From assembly GCF_001766675.1 (NCBI RefSeq), contig NZ_MJLT01000012.1:248001-312000 (forward strand): a stretch of DNA of 64,000 nt. The letters are read 5' to 3'. Made by a program: the position numbers and the translations under genes. This document shows, one piece after another, positions 27,068-35,321 of the stretch. How positions within the stretch are numbered: position 1 is the stretch's first letter; the number at the start of each line of letters is the position of its first letter. The DNA comes from Arthrobacter sp. SW1. Its GTDB lineage: Bacteria; Actinomycetota; Actinomycetes; Actinomycetales; Micrococcaceae. Below the pieces are notes generated by a model. The model ran no database searches. It was not told where the DNA came from and was given only the letters and a program-made list of their open reading frames with translations.

Positions 27068-30000
27068 GGATCCTCAATCCCTTCGGCGTGGAGTAGGCGC
27101 CGGCCGCCGCGAGGGCGTCCGCGATCGGAGTTCCGAGCAGGTCCTGGCCGTTGGCCTTTTCCATGATCAGTTTGTCCACGGCTCCGCGCCGCACCACGTC
27201 CACCAGCGCGGCAGCAGCTGCGGACAGCGCATCGGCGTCCTCGGTGAAGGTGAGCAGGGTCTTGCCGCCGCGTTCCACGTAAAGGACCAGGGCGCCGTCG
27301 ACCATCACCACCAGGGCTCCTGCTTTCCTGCCGGGCCGGTGCCCGGAGGCGGCGTCGGCGGGCAATGCCGGCCACGGCAGTGCCGAGCCGTAGGGGTTGG
27401 CCGGGTCCGTGGCGGCGAGGGCCAGCGCATACGGCTCCGCCTTGTCCGCCCGGGCGTCCTCCGCGAAGGAACGCAGCCGGTCAACGGTGGCGGGGACGGC
27501 GAACTGCGCGGCTCCGAGGTGCTCGATGAAGTAGCCGCGGCGGCAGCGTCCGGCTTCCTCCAGCCGGGCCAGCACCTTGTACATCAGCCCGAAGCCGCCT
27601 GTAATGTTTTCCGCCATCACGGAGCCGCGGGTGACCACGCCGTAACGGTCCAGCAGGAGTTCGGCGGTGCCGCGGGCATGCAGCGTGGGATCGAGGTCGG
27701 GCACGGGCAGGGCGGACCAGCGGCCCACGGCCAGCGGCGGCGTCACGGCGCCCGCAGCTGACAGCGAACCACCGGGCAGGGAACCAGCCGACAGCGACCC
27801 GTAACGGCCGCCGCCGGTGAGGCCCGGCGAAAGGCCCGAACTGCCGATCCCGTGGGCCCGGCCGATCCGGCCCATCCGCAGCGAACGTGCGCGCGGAGGC
27901 CTGGCCACCTGCTTGTGCGCGGTCCGGCCGCCGGCAATCATCGCCCGCACGGGAGCGAAGGTGTCGCCGGTGATCCGCCCGGCCCATACGAGCTCCCAGA
28001 GCGCGGCGACCACGGCATCATCGCTGAGGACGGCGTCCATCCCGCCCGCCACCTCGGTGAGCTGCCGGAAGAAGTACGCCCCGCCGCCGTCGTGCAAATG
28101 GTTGAGAAGGCGCAGTTGCGCATCCGCCGGCTCGAACTCCGGGTCCGGACCCAGCGTCAGCGCGGCGGATTCGGCGAGGTGAAGGCTGATCCAGCCGTCG
28201 TTGCCCGGGAGGGAACCGGCACCGGACCAGAGCAGTTCGCCGGCGGCCATGAGCTCGTCGAGCATGGCCGGCTGGTAGTCGGCCACTCGGCTGGACAGGA
28301 TCAACGGTTCCCACGCCGACGCCGGAATGGGCACTCCGGAGAGCTGGTCCACCGCCGTCATGATGCCGTCCAGCCCGCGCAATGCGGAGCCGGACCGGCC
28401 GGGACGCCGGACGTTCTGCCATTCGGGCAGGAAGCGGCCGTACGCGGCGGCCTCCACCGGCTCCACTTCGGCCCGCAGCGCAGCAAGGGAACGACGCCGG
28501 AGCTTGCGCAAGACCTCTGCATCGCACCATTCGCTGGCGGGTGGGGCGCCCGCGGCGGCGCCGGGGGCGTCCGGCGCCTCCTGGTGATCACCGCCGTCGG
28601 GCTCCTCCGCTACCGGATGTGGCCGGAACTCGCCTTCCACCACGCGGCCGTCGGCGGCGAGCCGCTTCAGCGCGGTACGGACGACGGCGGCGCCGAGCCC
28701 CAGGCGGGCGGCCGCCTCTTCCGCGGTGAACGGGCCGTGGGTCCGCGCGTAGCGGGACACGAGGTCGCCCAGAGGATCGGCCACCGGCTCGATGAACGCC
28801 AAGGGGACACCCACCGGCAGCGGAACTCCGACCGCGTCGCGCAGCCTGGCGGCGTCTTCGATGGCCGCGTAACGTTCCACCCCGCCCAGGGTGACGGTGA
28901 GCGCGCGGTTGGCTTTACGCAGCGCGGTGAGATGGGCAGCGGCCACTTCCGTTGCTGGTGTTTCGACAGGCTCAACCAGCGGTTTCGGGGTTTCGGCAGG
29001 CTCAACCACCGGTTCTGGGGTTTCGGCAGGCTCAACCACCGGTTCTGGGGTTTCGGCAGGCTCAACCACCGGTTCTGGGGTTTCGGCAGGCTCAACCACC
29101 GGTTCTGGGGTTTCGGCAGGCTCAACCACCGGTTCTGGGGTTTCGGCAGGCTCAACCACCGGTTCGGGGGTTTCGACAGGCTCAACCAGCGGTTTCGGGG
29201 TTTCGACAGGCTCAACCACCGGCACGAGTCTTGCCGCTACCTCTTCGGCCGTGAGCGGCCCGAGCAGGCGCAGGAGATCCGCCACGCCTTCGATCCCGCG
29301 CATGCGCCTGTCCGGTGCCAGCCGCTGCAGTTCCTGCTCGGTGCTTTCGATGACCTTGGCATCGAGCAGTTCGCGCAGTTCCACCCGGCCCAGCAGCTCG
29401 TTCAGCAGGGCGGAATCCAAGGCCAGGGCCGCGGCCCGGCGCTCGGCCAACGGCGAATCGCCCTCGTACAAGTACTGCGCCACGTAGCCGAACAACAACG
29501 ACTTCGCGAAGGGCGAGGGCTGCTGCGTGGTGGTCTGCACCAAGCGCAGTTCCCGGCGTTCAATGGATGCAGCGATGTCCTTCAATGCGGGGAGGTCGTA
29601 GACATCCTGCAGGCATTCGCGCACAGTCTCCAGCACCACAGGGAACTGCGGATACTTCTTGGCGACGTCCAGCAACTGGGCCGAACGCTGGCGCTGCTGC
29701 CAGAGCGGCTGGCGCTTGGCCGGATTCTGTCGGGGGAGCAGCAATGCGCGGGCGGCGCACTCCCGGAAGCGCGAGGCGAACAGTGCGCTGCCGCCCACCT
29801 CCGCCGTCACGATCTGCTCGAGTTCCTCGGGCTCGAAAAGGAACAGTTCCGCGTCGGGTGGTTCGTCCTCCATCATGGGCACACGCAGCACGATGCCGTC
29901 GTCGGCGGCCATGGCGGAACCGTCCAAACCGTAGCGCTGCTGCAGCCGCTGCCCGACAGCAAGGGCCCAAGGAGCGTGCACCGGCATGCCGAAGGGGCTG

Positions 30001-32171
30001 TGGAGGACAACACGCCAGTCGCCTAGTTCGTCATGGAAGCGTTCGACGACGAGCGTGCGGTCGTTCGGGACCACCTCCGTGGCCTGCTGTTGCTCGCGGA
30101 GGTATTGGAGCAGGTTGCCCGCGGCGAAATCGTCCAGGCCGCTGGCTTTGCAGCGCTCCAGCGCTGGTGCGGGGTCCGAGGCCGAGAGCTCGCGGACGAA
30201 CGCCCCAAGCGCCCGGCCAAGATCCACGGGCCGGCCGAGCGAATCGCCCTTCCAGAACGGCAGCTTTCCGGGCTGGCCGAAGGCGGGGGAGACCAACACA
30301 CGGTCGTGGGTGATGTCCTCGATCTTCCAGCTGGTGGCACCGAGCGCGAACACATCGCCCACCCGCGATTCGTAGACCATTTCCTCGTCGAGCTCGCCTA
30401 CGCGCCGCCCGCCCTTGGCCGTGCTGCCCTCACTGCCGCCATCTTCGGTGCCGATGATGTACACGCCGAACAGCCCGCGGTCCGGGATGGTGCCGCCGGA
30501 GGTCACGGCCAGGCGCTGCGCACCCGGGCGGCCCTCGATGGTGCCCGCGTTGCGGTCCCAAATGATCCGGGGGCGAAGCTCAGCGAATTCGTCCGAGGGG
30601 TAGCGGCCGGAGAGCAGGTCCAGGGTGGCCTCGAAGGCCGAGCGCGGCAGCGTGGCGAACGGCGCCGAGCGGCGTACCGTGGCGAACCAGTCCTCGACGT
30701 CGATGCTCCCCAACGCTGCGGCCGCAACGGTCTGCTGGGCAAGGATGTCCAGCGGGTTCGCCGGGATGTGCAGCCGCTCGATTTTGCCGCTGAGCATGCG
30801 CTCCACCGTGACCGTGGTGTGGACGAGGTCCGCCCGGTGCTTGGGGAACAGCACGCCTTCGGAAATCTCGCCCACCTGGTGCCCGGCACGGCCCACGCGC
30901 TGCAGCCCGCTGGCCACCGACGGCGGAGATTCCACCTGGATCACCAGGTCCACGGCGCCCATGTCGATGCCCAGTTCCAGGGACGAGGTGGCTACTACGC
31001 AGCGCAGCCGTCCGGACTTGAGGTCGTCTTCGATCATGGCCCGTTGGTCCTTGGACACCGAGCCGTGGTGCGCCCGGGCCAGGACGGGATCCGCGCCCTG
31101 TGTGCTGCCCGCCTGCGCCATCATGTGCGCGGGCGTCGCGGTGGATGTTGGAACAGCTGCCTCGGAGAACACATCCACGTCCACCAGCTGGCGTTCCGCG
31201 TGGATTTCGTTCAGCCGGGCGGTGAGGCGTTCGGCCAGGCGCCGTGAGTTGGCGAAGACAATGGTGGATTGCCGGGAGAGGACAAGATCAACGATCTTCT
31301 CCTCCACATGCGGCCAGATGGACGCCTGCGGCTGCAGCCCGGAGGCCGGACCGGAGTCGAAGGCCCCGGCCGCGCCCGCGAGGTCCGACATGTCCTCCAC
31401 AGGCACGCTGACCGCGAGCTTCCAGTTCTTGGTGAACGCCGGGGCCACGATCTCCACCGGTGCCGAACCCGACAGGAACTGGGCCACGAGCTCCCGCGGC
31501 TCCACCGTGGCGGACAGGCCGATCCGCTGGGCGGGTTTCGGAAGCAGGGCATCCAGCCGCTCCAGGGACACGGCAAGGTGCGCCCCGCGCTTGGTGCCGG
31601 CCACCGCGTGCACTTCGTCCACGATCACCGTGTCCACGTCCATGAGCGTTTCCCGCGCACGCGAGGTGAGCATGAGGAACAGCGATTCGGGCGTGGTGAT
31701 GAGGATGTCCGGCGGGTGGCTGAGCAGCGCCCGCCGCTCCGCCGTCGTCGTATCTCCCGAACGCACGCCCACGCTCACCAGCGGTGCCGGCAAGCCCAGG
31801 CGCTTGGCGGTTTGCGTGATGCCGATCAGCGGCGAACGCAGGTTGCGCTCGACGTCCACGCCCAAGGCTTTGAGCGGGGAAATGTAGAGGACGCGGGTGC
31901 CGCGCTTCCGTGCCTTGCCGTCCTCCACAGGAGAAGCGGACGGCGCCAGCAGCTTGTCCAGCGCCCAGAGGAACGCCGCGAGGGTCTTGCCCGAACCGGT
32001 GGGTGCCACTACCAGGGCATGGGCACCCGAGGAGATGGCGCGCCAGGCCCCTTCCTGCGCAGGCGTGGGCGCAGAGAAGGCGCCCAGGAACCACTCGCGG
32101 GTGGCGCGGCTGAACGCCTCCATCACACCGGGATTGCGCGGCTCCTCCTGCATTCCTCCATCATGCCGCAC
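27060..32171 (-). CDS. lhr: Large Lhr-type ATP-dependent helicase
   Basis: 1703 residues, longer than usual (about 1500-1600). RecA-like domains occupy the first ~450 residues: APTGSGKTLAAFLWALD (Walker A), DEVHAVAGTKRGAHL (DEVH), SATV and QRVGRAGHQVG (motif VI). The winged-helix, beta-barrel and long C-terminal region typical of Lhr follow. Lhr is a 3'-5' helicase acting in DNA repair. The C-terminal half contains a 90-residue tract of nine near-identical decapeptides (VVEPAETPEP type, encoded at 28960-29229), probably a flexible linker expansion. Nei is encoded immediately downstream, in a coupled arrangement. Confidence 0.93.
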   Translation of the reverse strand: MRHDGGMQEEPRNPGVMEAFSRATREWFLGAFSAPTPAQEGAWRAISSGAHALVVAPTGSGKTLAAFLWALDKLLAPSASPVEDGKARKRGTRVLYISPLKALGVDVERNLRSPLIGITQTAKRLGLPAPLVSVGVRSGDTTTAERRALLSHPPDILITTPESLFLMLTSRARETLMDVDTVIVDEVHAVAGTKRGAHLAVSLERLDALLPKPAQRIGLSATVEPRELVAQFLSGSAPVEIVAPAFTKNWKLAVSVPVEDMSDLAGAAGAFDSGPASGLQPQASIWPHVEEKIVDLVLSRQSTIVFANSRRLAERLTARLNEIHAERQLVDVDVFSEAAVPTSTATPAHMMAQAGSTQGADPVLARAHHGSVSKDQRAMIEDDLKSGRLRCVVATSSLELGIDMGAVDLVIQVESPPSVASGLQRVGRAGHQVGEISEGVLFPKHRADLVHTTVTVERMLSGKIERLHIPANPLDILAQQTVAAAALGSIDVEDWFATVRRSAPFATLPRSAFEATLDLLSGRYPSDEFAELRPRIIWDRNAGTIEGRPGAQRLAVTSGGTIPDRGLFGVYIIGTEDGGSEGSTAKGGRRVGELDEEMVYESRVGDVFALGATSWKIEDITHDRVLVSPAFGQPGKLPFWKGDSLGRPVDLGRALGAFVRELSASDPAPALERCKASGLDDFAAGNLLQYLREQQQATEVVPNDRTLVVERFHDELGDWRVVLHSPFGMPVHAPWALAVGQRLQQRYGLDGSAMAADDGIVLRVPMMEDEPPDAELFLFEPEELEQIVTAEVGGSALFASRFRECAARALLLPRQNPAKRQPLWQQRQRSAQLLDVAKKYPQFPVVLETVRECLQDVYDLPALKDIAASIERRELRLVQTTTQQPSPFAKSLLFGYVAQYLYEGDSPLAERRAAALALDSALLNELLGRVELRELLDAKVIESTEQELQRLAPDRRMRGIEGVADLLRLLGPLTAEEVAARLVPVVEPVETPKPLVEPVETPEPVVEPAETPEPVVEPAETPEPVVEPAETPEPVVEPAETPEPVVEPAETPEPVVEPAETPKPLVEPVETPATEVAAAHLTALRKANRALTVTLGGVERYAAIEDAARLRDAVGVPLPVGVPLAFIEPVADPLGDLVSRYARTHGPFTAEEAAARLGLGAAVVRTALKRLAADGRVVEGEFRPHPVAEEPDGGDHQEAPDAPGAAAGAPPASEWCDAEVLRKLRRRSLAALRAEVEPVEAAAYGRFLPEWQNVRRPGRSGSALRGLDGIMTAVDQLSGVPIPASAWEPLILSSRVADYQPAMLDELMAAGELLWSGAGSLPGNDGWISLHLAESAALTLGPDPEFEPADAQLRLLNHLHDGGGAYFFRQLTEVAGGMDAVLSDDAVVAALWELVWAGRITGDTFAPVRAMIAGGRTAHKQVARPPRARSLRMGRIGRAHGIGSSGLSPGLTGGGRYGSLSAGSLPGGSLSAAGAVTPPLAVGRWSALPVPDLDPTLHARGTAELLLDRYGVVTRGSVMAENITGGFGLMYKVLARLEEAGRCRRGYFIEHLGAAQFAVPATVDRLRSFAEDARADKAEPYALALAATDPANPYGSALPWPALPADAASGHRPGRKAGALVVMVDGALVLYVERGGKTLLTFTEDADALSAAAAALVDVVRRGAVDKLIMEKANGQDLLGTPIADALAAAGAYSTPKGLRIRA
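28960..29229. repeat. Nine tandem 30-bp repeats inside lhr
   Basis: Nine 30-base units start at 28960 and recur every 30 bases. The shared core is TTTCGRCAGGCTCAACCA; the inner five are essentially identical and the outer ones diverge (CGACAGG versus CGGCAGG; AGCGGTTTC versus ACCGGTTCT). The unit length keeps the lhr frame. The core resembles a palindromic intergenic repeat that I know as common in Micrococcales. Confidence 0.9.
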
Positions 32172-32198
32172 GGCACTGACAGTATTGGCGCGGGCAGG

Positions 32199-32846
32199 TC
32201 AGCGCGCTTGGAACGCCTCGATGGTCAGCAGCTTGACCGCCTCGTTGCTGCAGGCCTCGCGCTTCTGGGCGAGGAACACCGAGCCGGTGTCCTCGGGCGG
32301 GTAGATCCGGAATCCGGTGGCCGGGACCCGCTTGCAGTCCGGGTACAGGCCCGCCTGGGTGTAGCGCAGCACCGCCGCGCCGGATTCGCCCGGCTTCAGC
32401 AGCAGTTCCACGGGCGGCTTGGCGGTTTCCCGGTCCGCCGGGGCGCCGATCGGAGCACCGGTGGGCGAGGACACGAGCGATACACCCGGGAAGCCCTTGA
32501 GGATGCAAGGAGCGCTTCCGGAGTTGGTGAGGATGAGGCTCTGGTAGACGCTGCCTGCCGCGCCGCCCCCCGTTGATTCGACGCTCGGCTTCAGGGAAGC
32601 GGACTTGCACAGGCCGGGAGTCGCGGACGCCGGCTGCGAGGCCGGTCCGCTGGGCGTGGCCGGCCCGGTGGGGGTTGAAGGAGTCTCCGACGACGGGCTG
32701 GCCGAAGCACTCGGCGTGGCACTTCCGGACGGGCTGCCGGAGGTGGCGGCAGGACCGCCTTGACCCTGGCCGCAGGCTGCCAGCAGCAGGAGCGAGGCGG
32801 CCGTCGTCGTGAGCAGGAAAGCCTTCTTGGCACGCGCAGTAGTCAT
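32199..32846 (-). CDS. DUF4232 domain lipoprotein
   Basis: 215 residues from the ATG at 32846. The lipoprotein signal KKAFLLTTTAASLLLLAACG has its lipobox Cys near residue 25. A Ser/Pro/Thr-rich spacer (about 28-75) leads to a beta-sandwich DUF4232 domain (78-215): YQSLILTNSGSAPCILKGFPGVSLV with paired cysteines, and VFLAQKREACSNEAV near the end. The family is exported and anchored to the outside of the membrane; its function is unknown. It lies downstream of ycnI on the same strand but is separated by a hairpin terminator. Confidence 0.85.
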   Translation of the reverse strand: MTTARAKKAFLLTTTAASLLLLAACGQGQGGPAATSGSPSGSATPSASASPSSETPSTPTGPATPSGPASQPASATPGLCKSASLKPSVESTGGGAAGSVYQSLILTNSGSAPCILKGFPGVSLVSSPTGAPIGAPADRETAKPPVELLLKPGESGAAVLRYTQAGLYPDCKRVPATGFRIYPPEDTGSVFLAQKREACSNEAVKLLTIEAFQAR

Positions 32847-32906
32847 GCGCCCAGCCTTCCGGGACCGTCTTTTGGAGTCAATCGCGCCACGGCGGAGGGC
32901 AAGGAA

Positions 32907-32939
32907 ATGGCGCCCGGATCGTGATGTTCCGGGCGCCAT
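32907..32939 (-). terminator. Terminator of the ycnI operon
   Basis: A perfect 12-bp stem, ATGGCGCCCGGA/TCCGGGCGCCAT, with a 9-base loop, 12 bases after the ycnI stop codon and before the DUF4232 lipoprotein gene. Confidence 0.75.
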
Positions 32940-32951
32940 CGGCTAGTCCAG

Positions 32952-33698
32952 TCAGGCAGCTTTCTTCTTGCGGAAGAACGCGGCGCCGCCCAGCCCCAGG
33001 CCTGCCAGCCCGGCAAGCAGGCCGGCCCAGCTGCGGGCGTCCGCGCCGCCGTCGGACGAACCGCCGTCGGACGATCCGCCGTCGGACGCGCTGTTGGCGG
33101 ACGCGTGCTCGGTCTTGTCTCCCGGGGCGGCCCCGTCACCGTGCTCCGGAGCGGCCGCCGTTACGGTCACGGACGGCGCCGGCGCCTCCAGGCTGTGCGG
33201 GTCCTGCCCTTCCTTGGGGAGTTCGGCCCAGTCGGTCTGGCCCTTGACGCAGTTCTGCAGGGTGGGGAAGTAGAGGGTCTTACCCGCGGTGTCCGGCAGC
33301 TTCACGGAGAGGACCAGGGCGTCGCGCAGGTGCGGGTCCAGCGGAGCCTTGGCCGTGTACACGATCTTGCTGGTGCGCTTGGTGATGGAGGTTCCGTCGG
33401 CCTGCTTCCTCGGCGCCGGCAGGGTTTCGGTGACCTTCTCCACGGTCCAGTTGGGATTCACCGTGGGCTGCGCGTCGTTGAGTTCCTGCGGCAGCGTGAT
33501 GGTCACCTTGGTGGTGCCGGTGTTGTCGCAGCCGTGCGGTACGCCGAAGGTCAGCAGCGCGTAGGAGTTCGCGGCCGTCTTGTCCGGGGTGACCGACACG
33601 TGGGCGGAGGCGCCTTGGATGCCGGCGAGCATCAGCGCGGCGGTGCCGCCGGCAACAGCAGCAGCGGAGAGGGTACGGCGGAGGGTGGACTTGGTCAT
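32952..33698 (-). CDS. ycnI: YcnI-type copper-binding protein (DUF1775)
   Basis: 248 residues. The signal peptide is cleaved after ...GIQGASA so that the mature protein begins HVSVTPDKTAANSY; the N-terminal His is the copper ligand in this family. The DUF1775 domain runs to about residue 175 (FGVPHGCDNTGTTKVTITLP; WVEK-type strand TVNPNWTVEKVTETLPAP). A Ser/Asp/Gly-rich spacer, a single C-terminal membrane helix and KKKAA follow. It is an exported, membrane-tethered copper chaperone-like protein. The upstream same-strand gene encodes a membrane protein with His/Met motifs, so the two are probably one operon. Confidence 0.92.
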   Translation of the reverse strand: MTKSTLRRTLSAAAVAGGTAALMLAGIQGASAHVSVTPDKTAANSYALLTFGVPHGCDNTGTTKVTITLPQELNDAQPTVNPNWTVEKVTETLPAPRKQADGTSITKRTSKIVYTAKAPLDPHLRDALVLSVKLPDTAGKTLYFPTLQNCVKGQTDWAELPKEGQDPHSLEAPAPSVTVTAAAPEHGDGAAPGDKTEHASANSASDGGSSDGGSSDGGADARSWAGLLAGLAGLGLGGAAFFRKKKAA

Positions 33699-33772
33699 GA
33701 TGGTGCCTTTCAGGGTGCGCGGAAGCGCGGAAGTACGGGTGTGTGCCCGTCACCGTGAAGGCGCGGGCGGAG

Positions 33773-34429
33773 TCAGGGAAGGAACGACGACGGCGGGCCG
33801 CGCCTGCTGTCCTGCCTGAGGTTCCGCCAGGGGCGGGGTGAGTGCGCCTCGGGTGCGCGGTGCAGCGCGGGCCGGGTGCCGGCGTCGGGCCTGAAGGATG
33901 GGGTGACCGCCCGCCAAAGGGGTCGCAACCATGCAGCCAGCTGCCAGAGGGCGGCCTCGCCCTTGGCGAAGAGGAGGGCGGAGGTCGCGGAGGCCACGAC
34001 GTGGCCGGCCAGCATGGCCCAGCCGAAGGCGCCGTCTACGGTATGCGCGTGGTCCGCCAGGTTTTCCACGGCCGGCATGGGCATGGAGGGATGGTGGACG
34101 TGCGGGGCTTCAACAGCGCCCGCAGCGGACACCGGGCCGAGCATGGTGAAGGTTTCGTGAAGCAGCAGTTGGCCGCCTCCCAGCAGGGCCGCCACCCACG
34201 GGAACGCCAGTTTGAAGCGCGTGGCCAGTGTGGTGGTGAGTGCTGTCAGGGCCAGGAGTGCCAGCAGGATGGGCGCTACCGGAAGGGCTCCGCCCGCAAT
34301 GACGTGGGCACCGGCCGCAAGGGAAAAGACCGTCAAGGCCAGCGCGATGGAACGTGCGGCGTGGAAGGGGACGGGTTTGGCCGCGGTCACTCTTGTTCGG
34401 GCCTGGGGGACAGCGATGGCAACGTGCAC
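33773..34429 (-). CDS. Membrane protein with His/Met motif beside ycnI
   Basis: 218 residues from a GTG at 34429, chosen because AGGAGGGGG lies five bases upstream. There are four or five transmembrane helices (about 22-45, 48-65, 70-90, 128-150). A loop around 95-115 (PHVHHPSMPMPAVENLADHAH) is rich in His and Met, and the polar tail is basic. The His/Met loop and the position 74 bases before ycnI suggest copper handling, by inference. I do not recognise a named family. Confidence 0.7.
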   Translation of the reverse strand: MHVAIAVPQARTRVTAAKPVPFHAARSIALALTVFSLAAGAHVIAGGALPVAPILLALLALTALTTTLATRFKLAFPWVAALLGGGQLLLHETFTMLGPVSAAGAVEAPHVHHPSMPMPAVENLADHAHTVDGAFGWAMLAGHVVASATSALLFAKGEAALWQLAAWLRPLWRAVTPSFRPDAGTRPALHRAPEAHSPRPWRNLRQDSRRGPPSSFLP

Positions 34430-34549
34430 GTGGTCCCCCTCCTGTGGTGTTGTCCGTCCTGGGCGCCGTCGGCGCCCAGCCCCGATTCTACCTGCGGTGG
34501 AATTAACAGTCGCTGGTACCTTGGGGACCAGCCGACCCCAGGAGTTTTC

Positions 34550-35155
34550 ATGGCGCGCCCGCCCCGACCGCTGATTTCCATTGACGCCATCGTCACCGCA
34601 GCCCTTGAGCTGATTGACGAGAGCGGCGATTTCAGCTTGCCCAAAGTGGCGAAGAAAATCGGCGTCAGCCAGTCCTCGCTGTACAACCACGTCTCCGGTC
34701 GCGAGGAAATCCTGGAACTGGTCCGCGGCCGCATTACCAGCGACAGCCCGCCGCCACCGCCCGGGATGCCGTGGGATGAGGTGCTTCGCGTGGAAATCCG
34801 CGAGTACCGCGAAAGCTTTGCCCGGCATCCCCGTGCGGCGCCCCTGATGGTGATGCAGACCGTGCGGAATGTCAGGGTGATCGCCTTTTACGAGCGGCTG
34901 TCCGACGCCCTGGAGGAAGCCGGGTTCAAGGGGAAGGACGTGGCCTCGGCCCTGGCCCTGATCGACAGCTTCGCGATCGGTGCCGCGCTGGACCTCGCCG
35001 CTCCCGGCAACGCCTGGGAAGTCGAGTCGGGCGGCTCCGCGCTGGGCCGGGCCGTGGAAAGCATCGCCGGGATGCCGGACCGGGCGGGAACGGCCTTCGA
35101 GTTCGGCCTCGAAATCCTGATCGAAGGGCTCCGACGGCGGGCTGCCGGGCTCTGA
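34550..35155 (+). CDS. TetR/AcrR family regulator
   Basis: 201 residues, preceded by CCAGGAG at a good distance. The N-terminal HTH is AALELIDESGDFSLPKVAKKIGVSQSSLYNHVSGREEILELV. The rest is a helical ligand domain resembling the TetR_C type. The gene precedes, on the same strand, an MFS transporter and an amidohydrolase, and a perfect 23-bp palindrome lies between. It probably represses that pair and releases it on binding the transported compound. Confidence 0.88.
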   Translation: MARPPRPLISIDAIVTAALELIDESGDFSLPKVAKKIGVSQSSLYNHVSGREEILELVRGRITSDSPPPPPGMPWDEVLRVEIREYRESFARHPRAAPLMVMQTVRNVRVIAFYERLSDALEEAGFKGKDVASALALIDSFAIGAALDLAAPGNAWEVESGGSALGRAVESIAGMPDRAGTAFEFGLEILIEGLRRRAAGL

Positions 35156-35219
35156 TTTACGGGCCGTTCCCGGCCGGATTTTCTGTCACCACTTGTGTAA
35201 CCGGGCCCCAGTCCGCATA

Positions 35220-35242
35220 CTAAACGAAAGCCTTTCGTTTAG
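35220..35242. promoter_or_regulatory. Perfect 23-bp palindromic TetR operator
   Basis: CTAAACGAAAG, one central C, then CTTTCGTTTAG: 11-bp arms with no mismatch, 80 bases before the proposed start of the MFS gene. Length, symmetry and the neighbouring TetR gene make it the likely operator. Confidence 0.8.
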
Positions 35243-35321
35243 TGATCCGGCTCTCAGCCAGGATCTGCCGCGGACCGCAACGGTGCCGTCCGTGTACCTC
35301 CCCAACACTCCGGAGCATTCC

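Noticed and set aside
28960..29229. CRISPR-like array of 30-bp repeats
   Set aside because: Repeats are contiguous with no unique spacers, keep the lhr reading frame and there are no cas genes nearby.
27852..30026. Long plus-strand frame opposite lhr, with FRQAQPPV-type repeats
   Set aside because: Antisense shadow of the Lhr helicase; the peptide repeats are the reverse reading of the 30-bp units.
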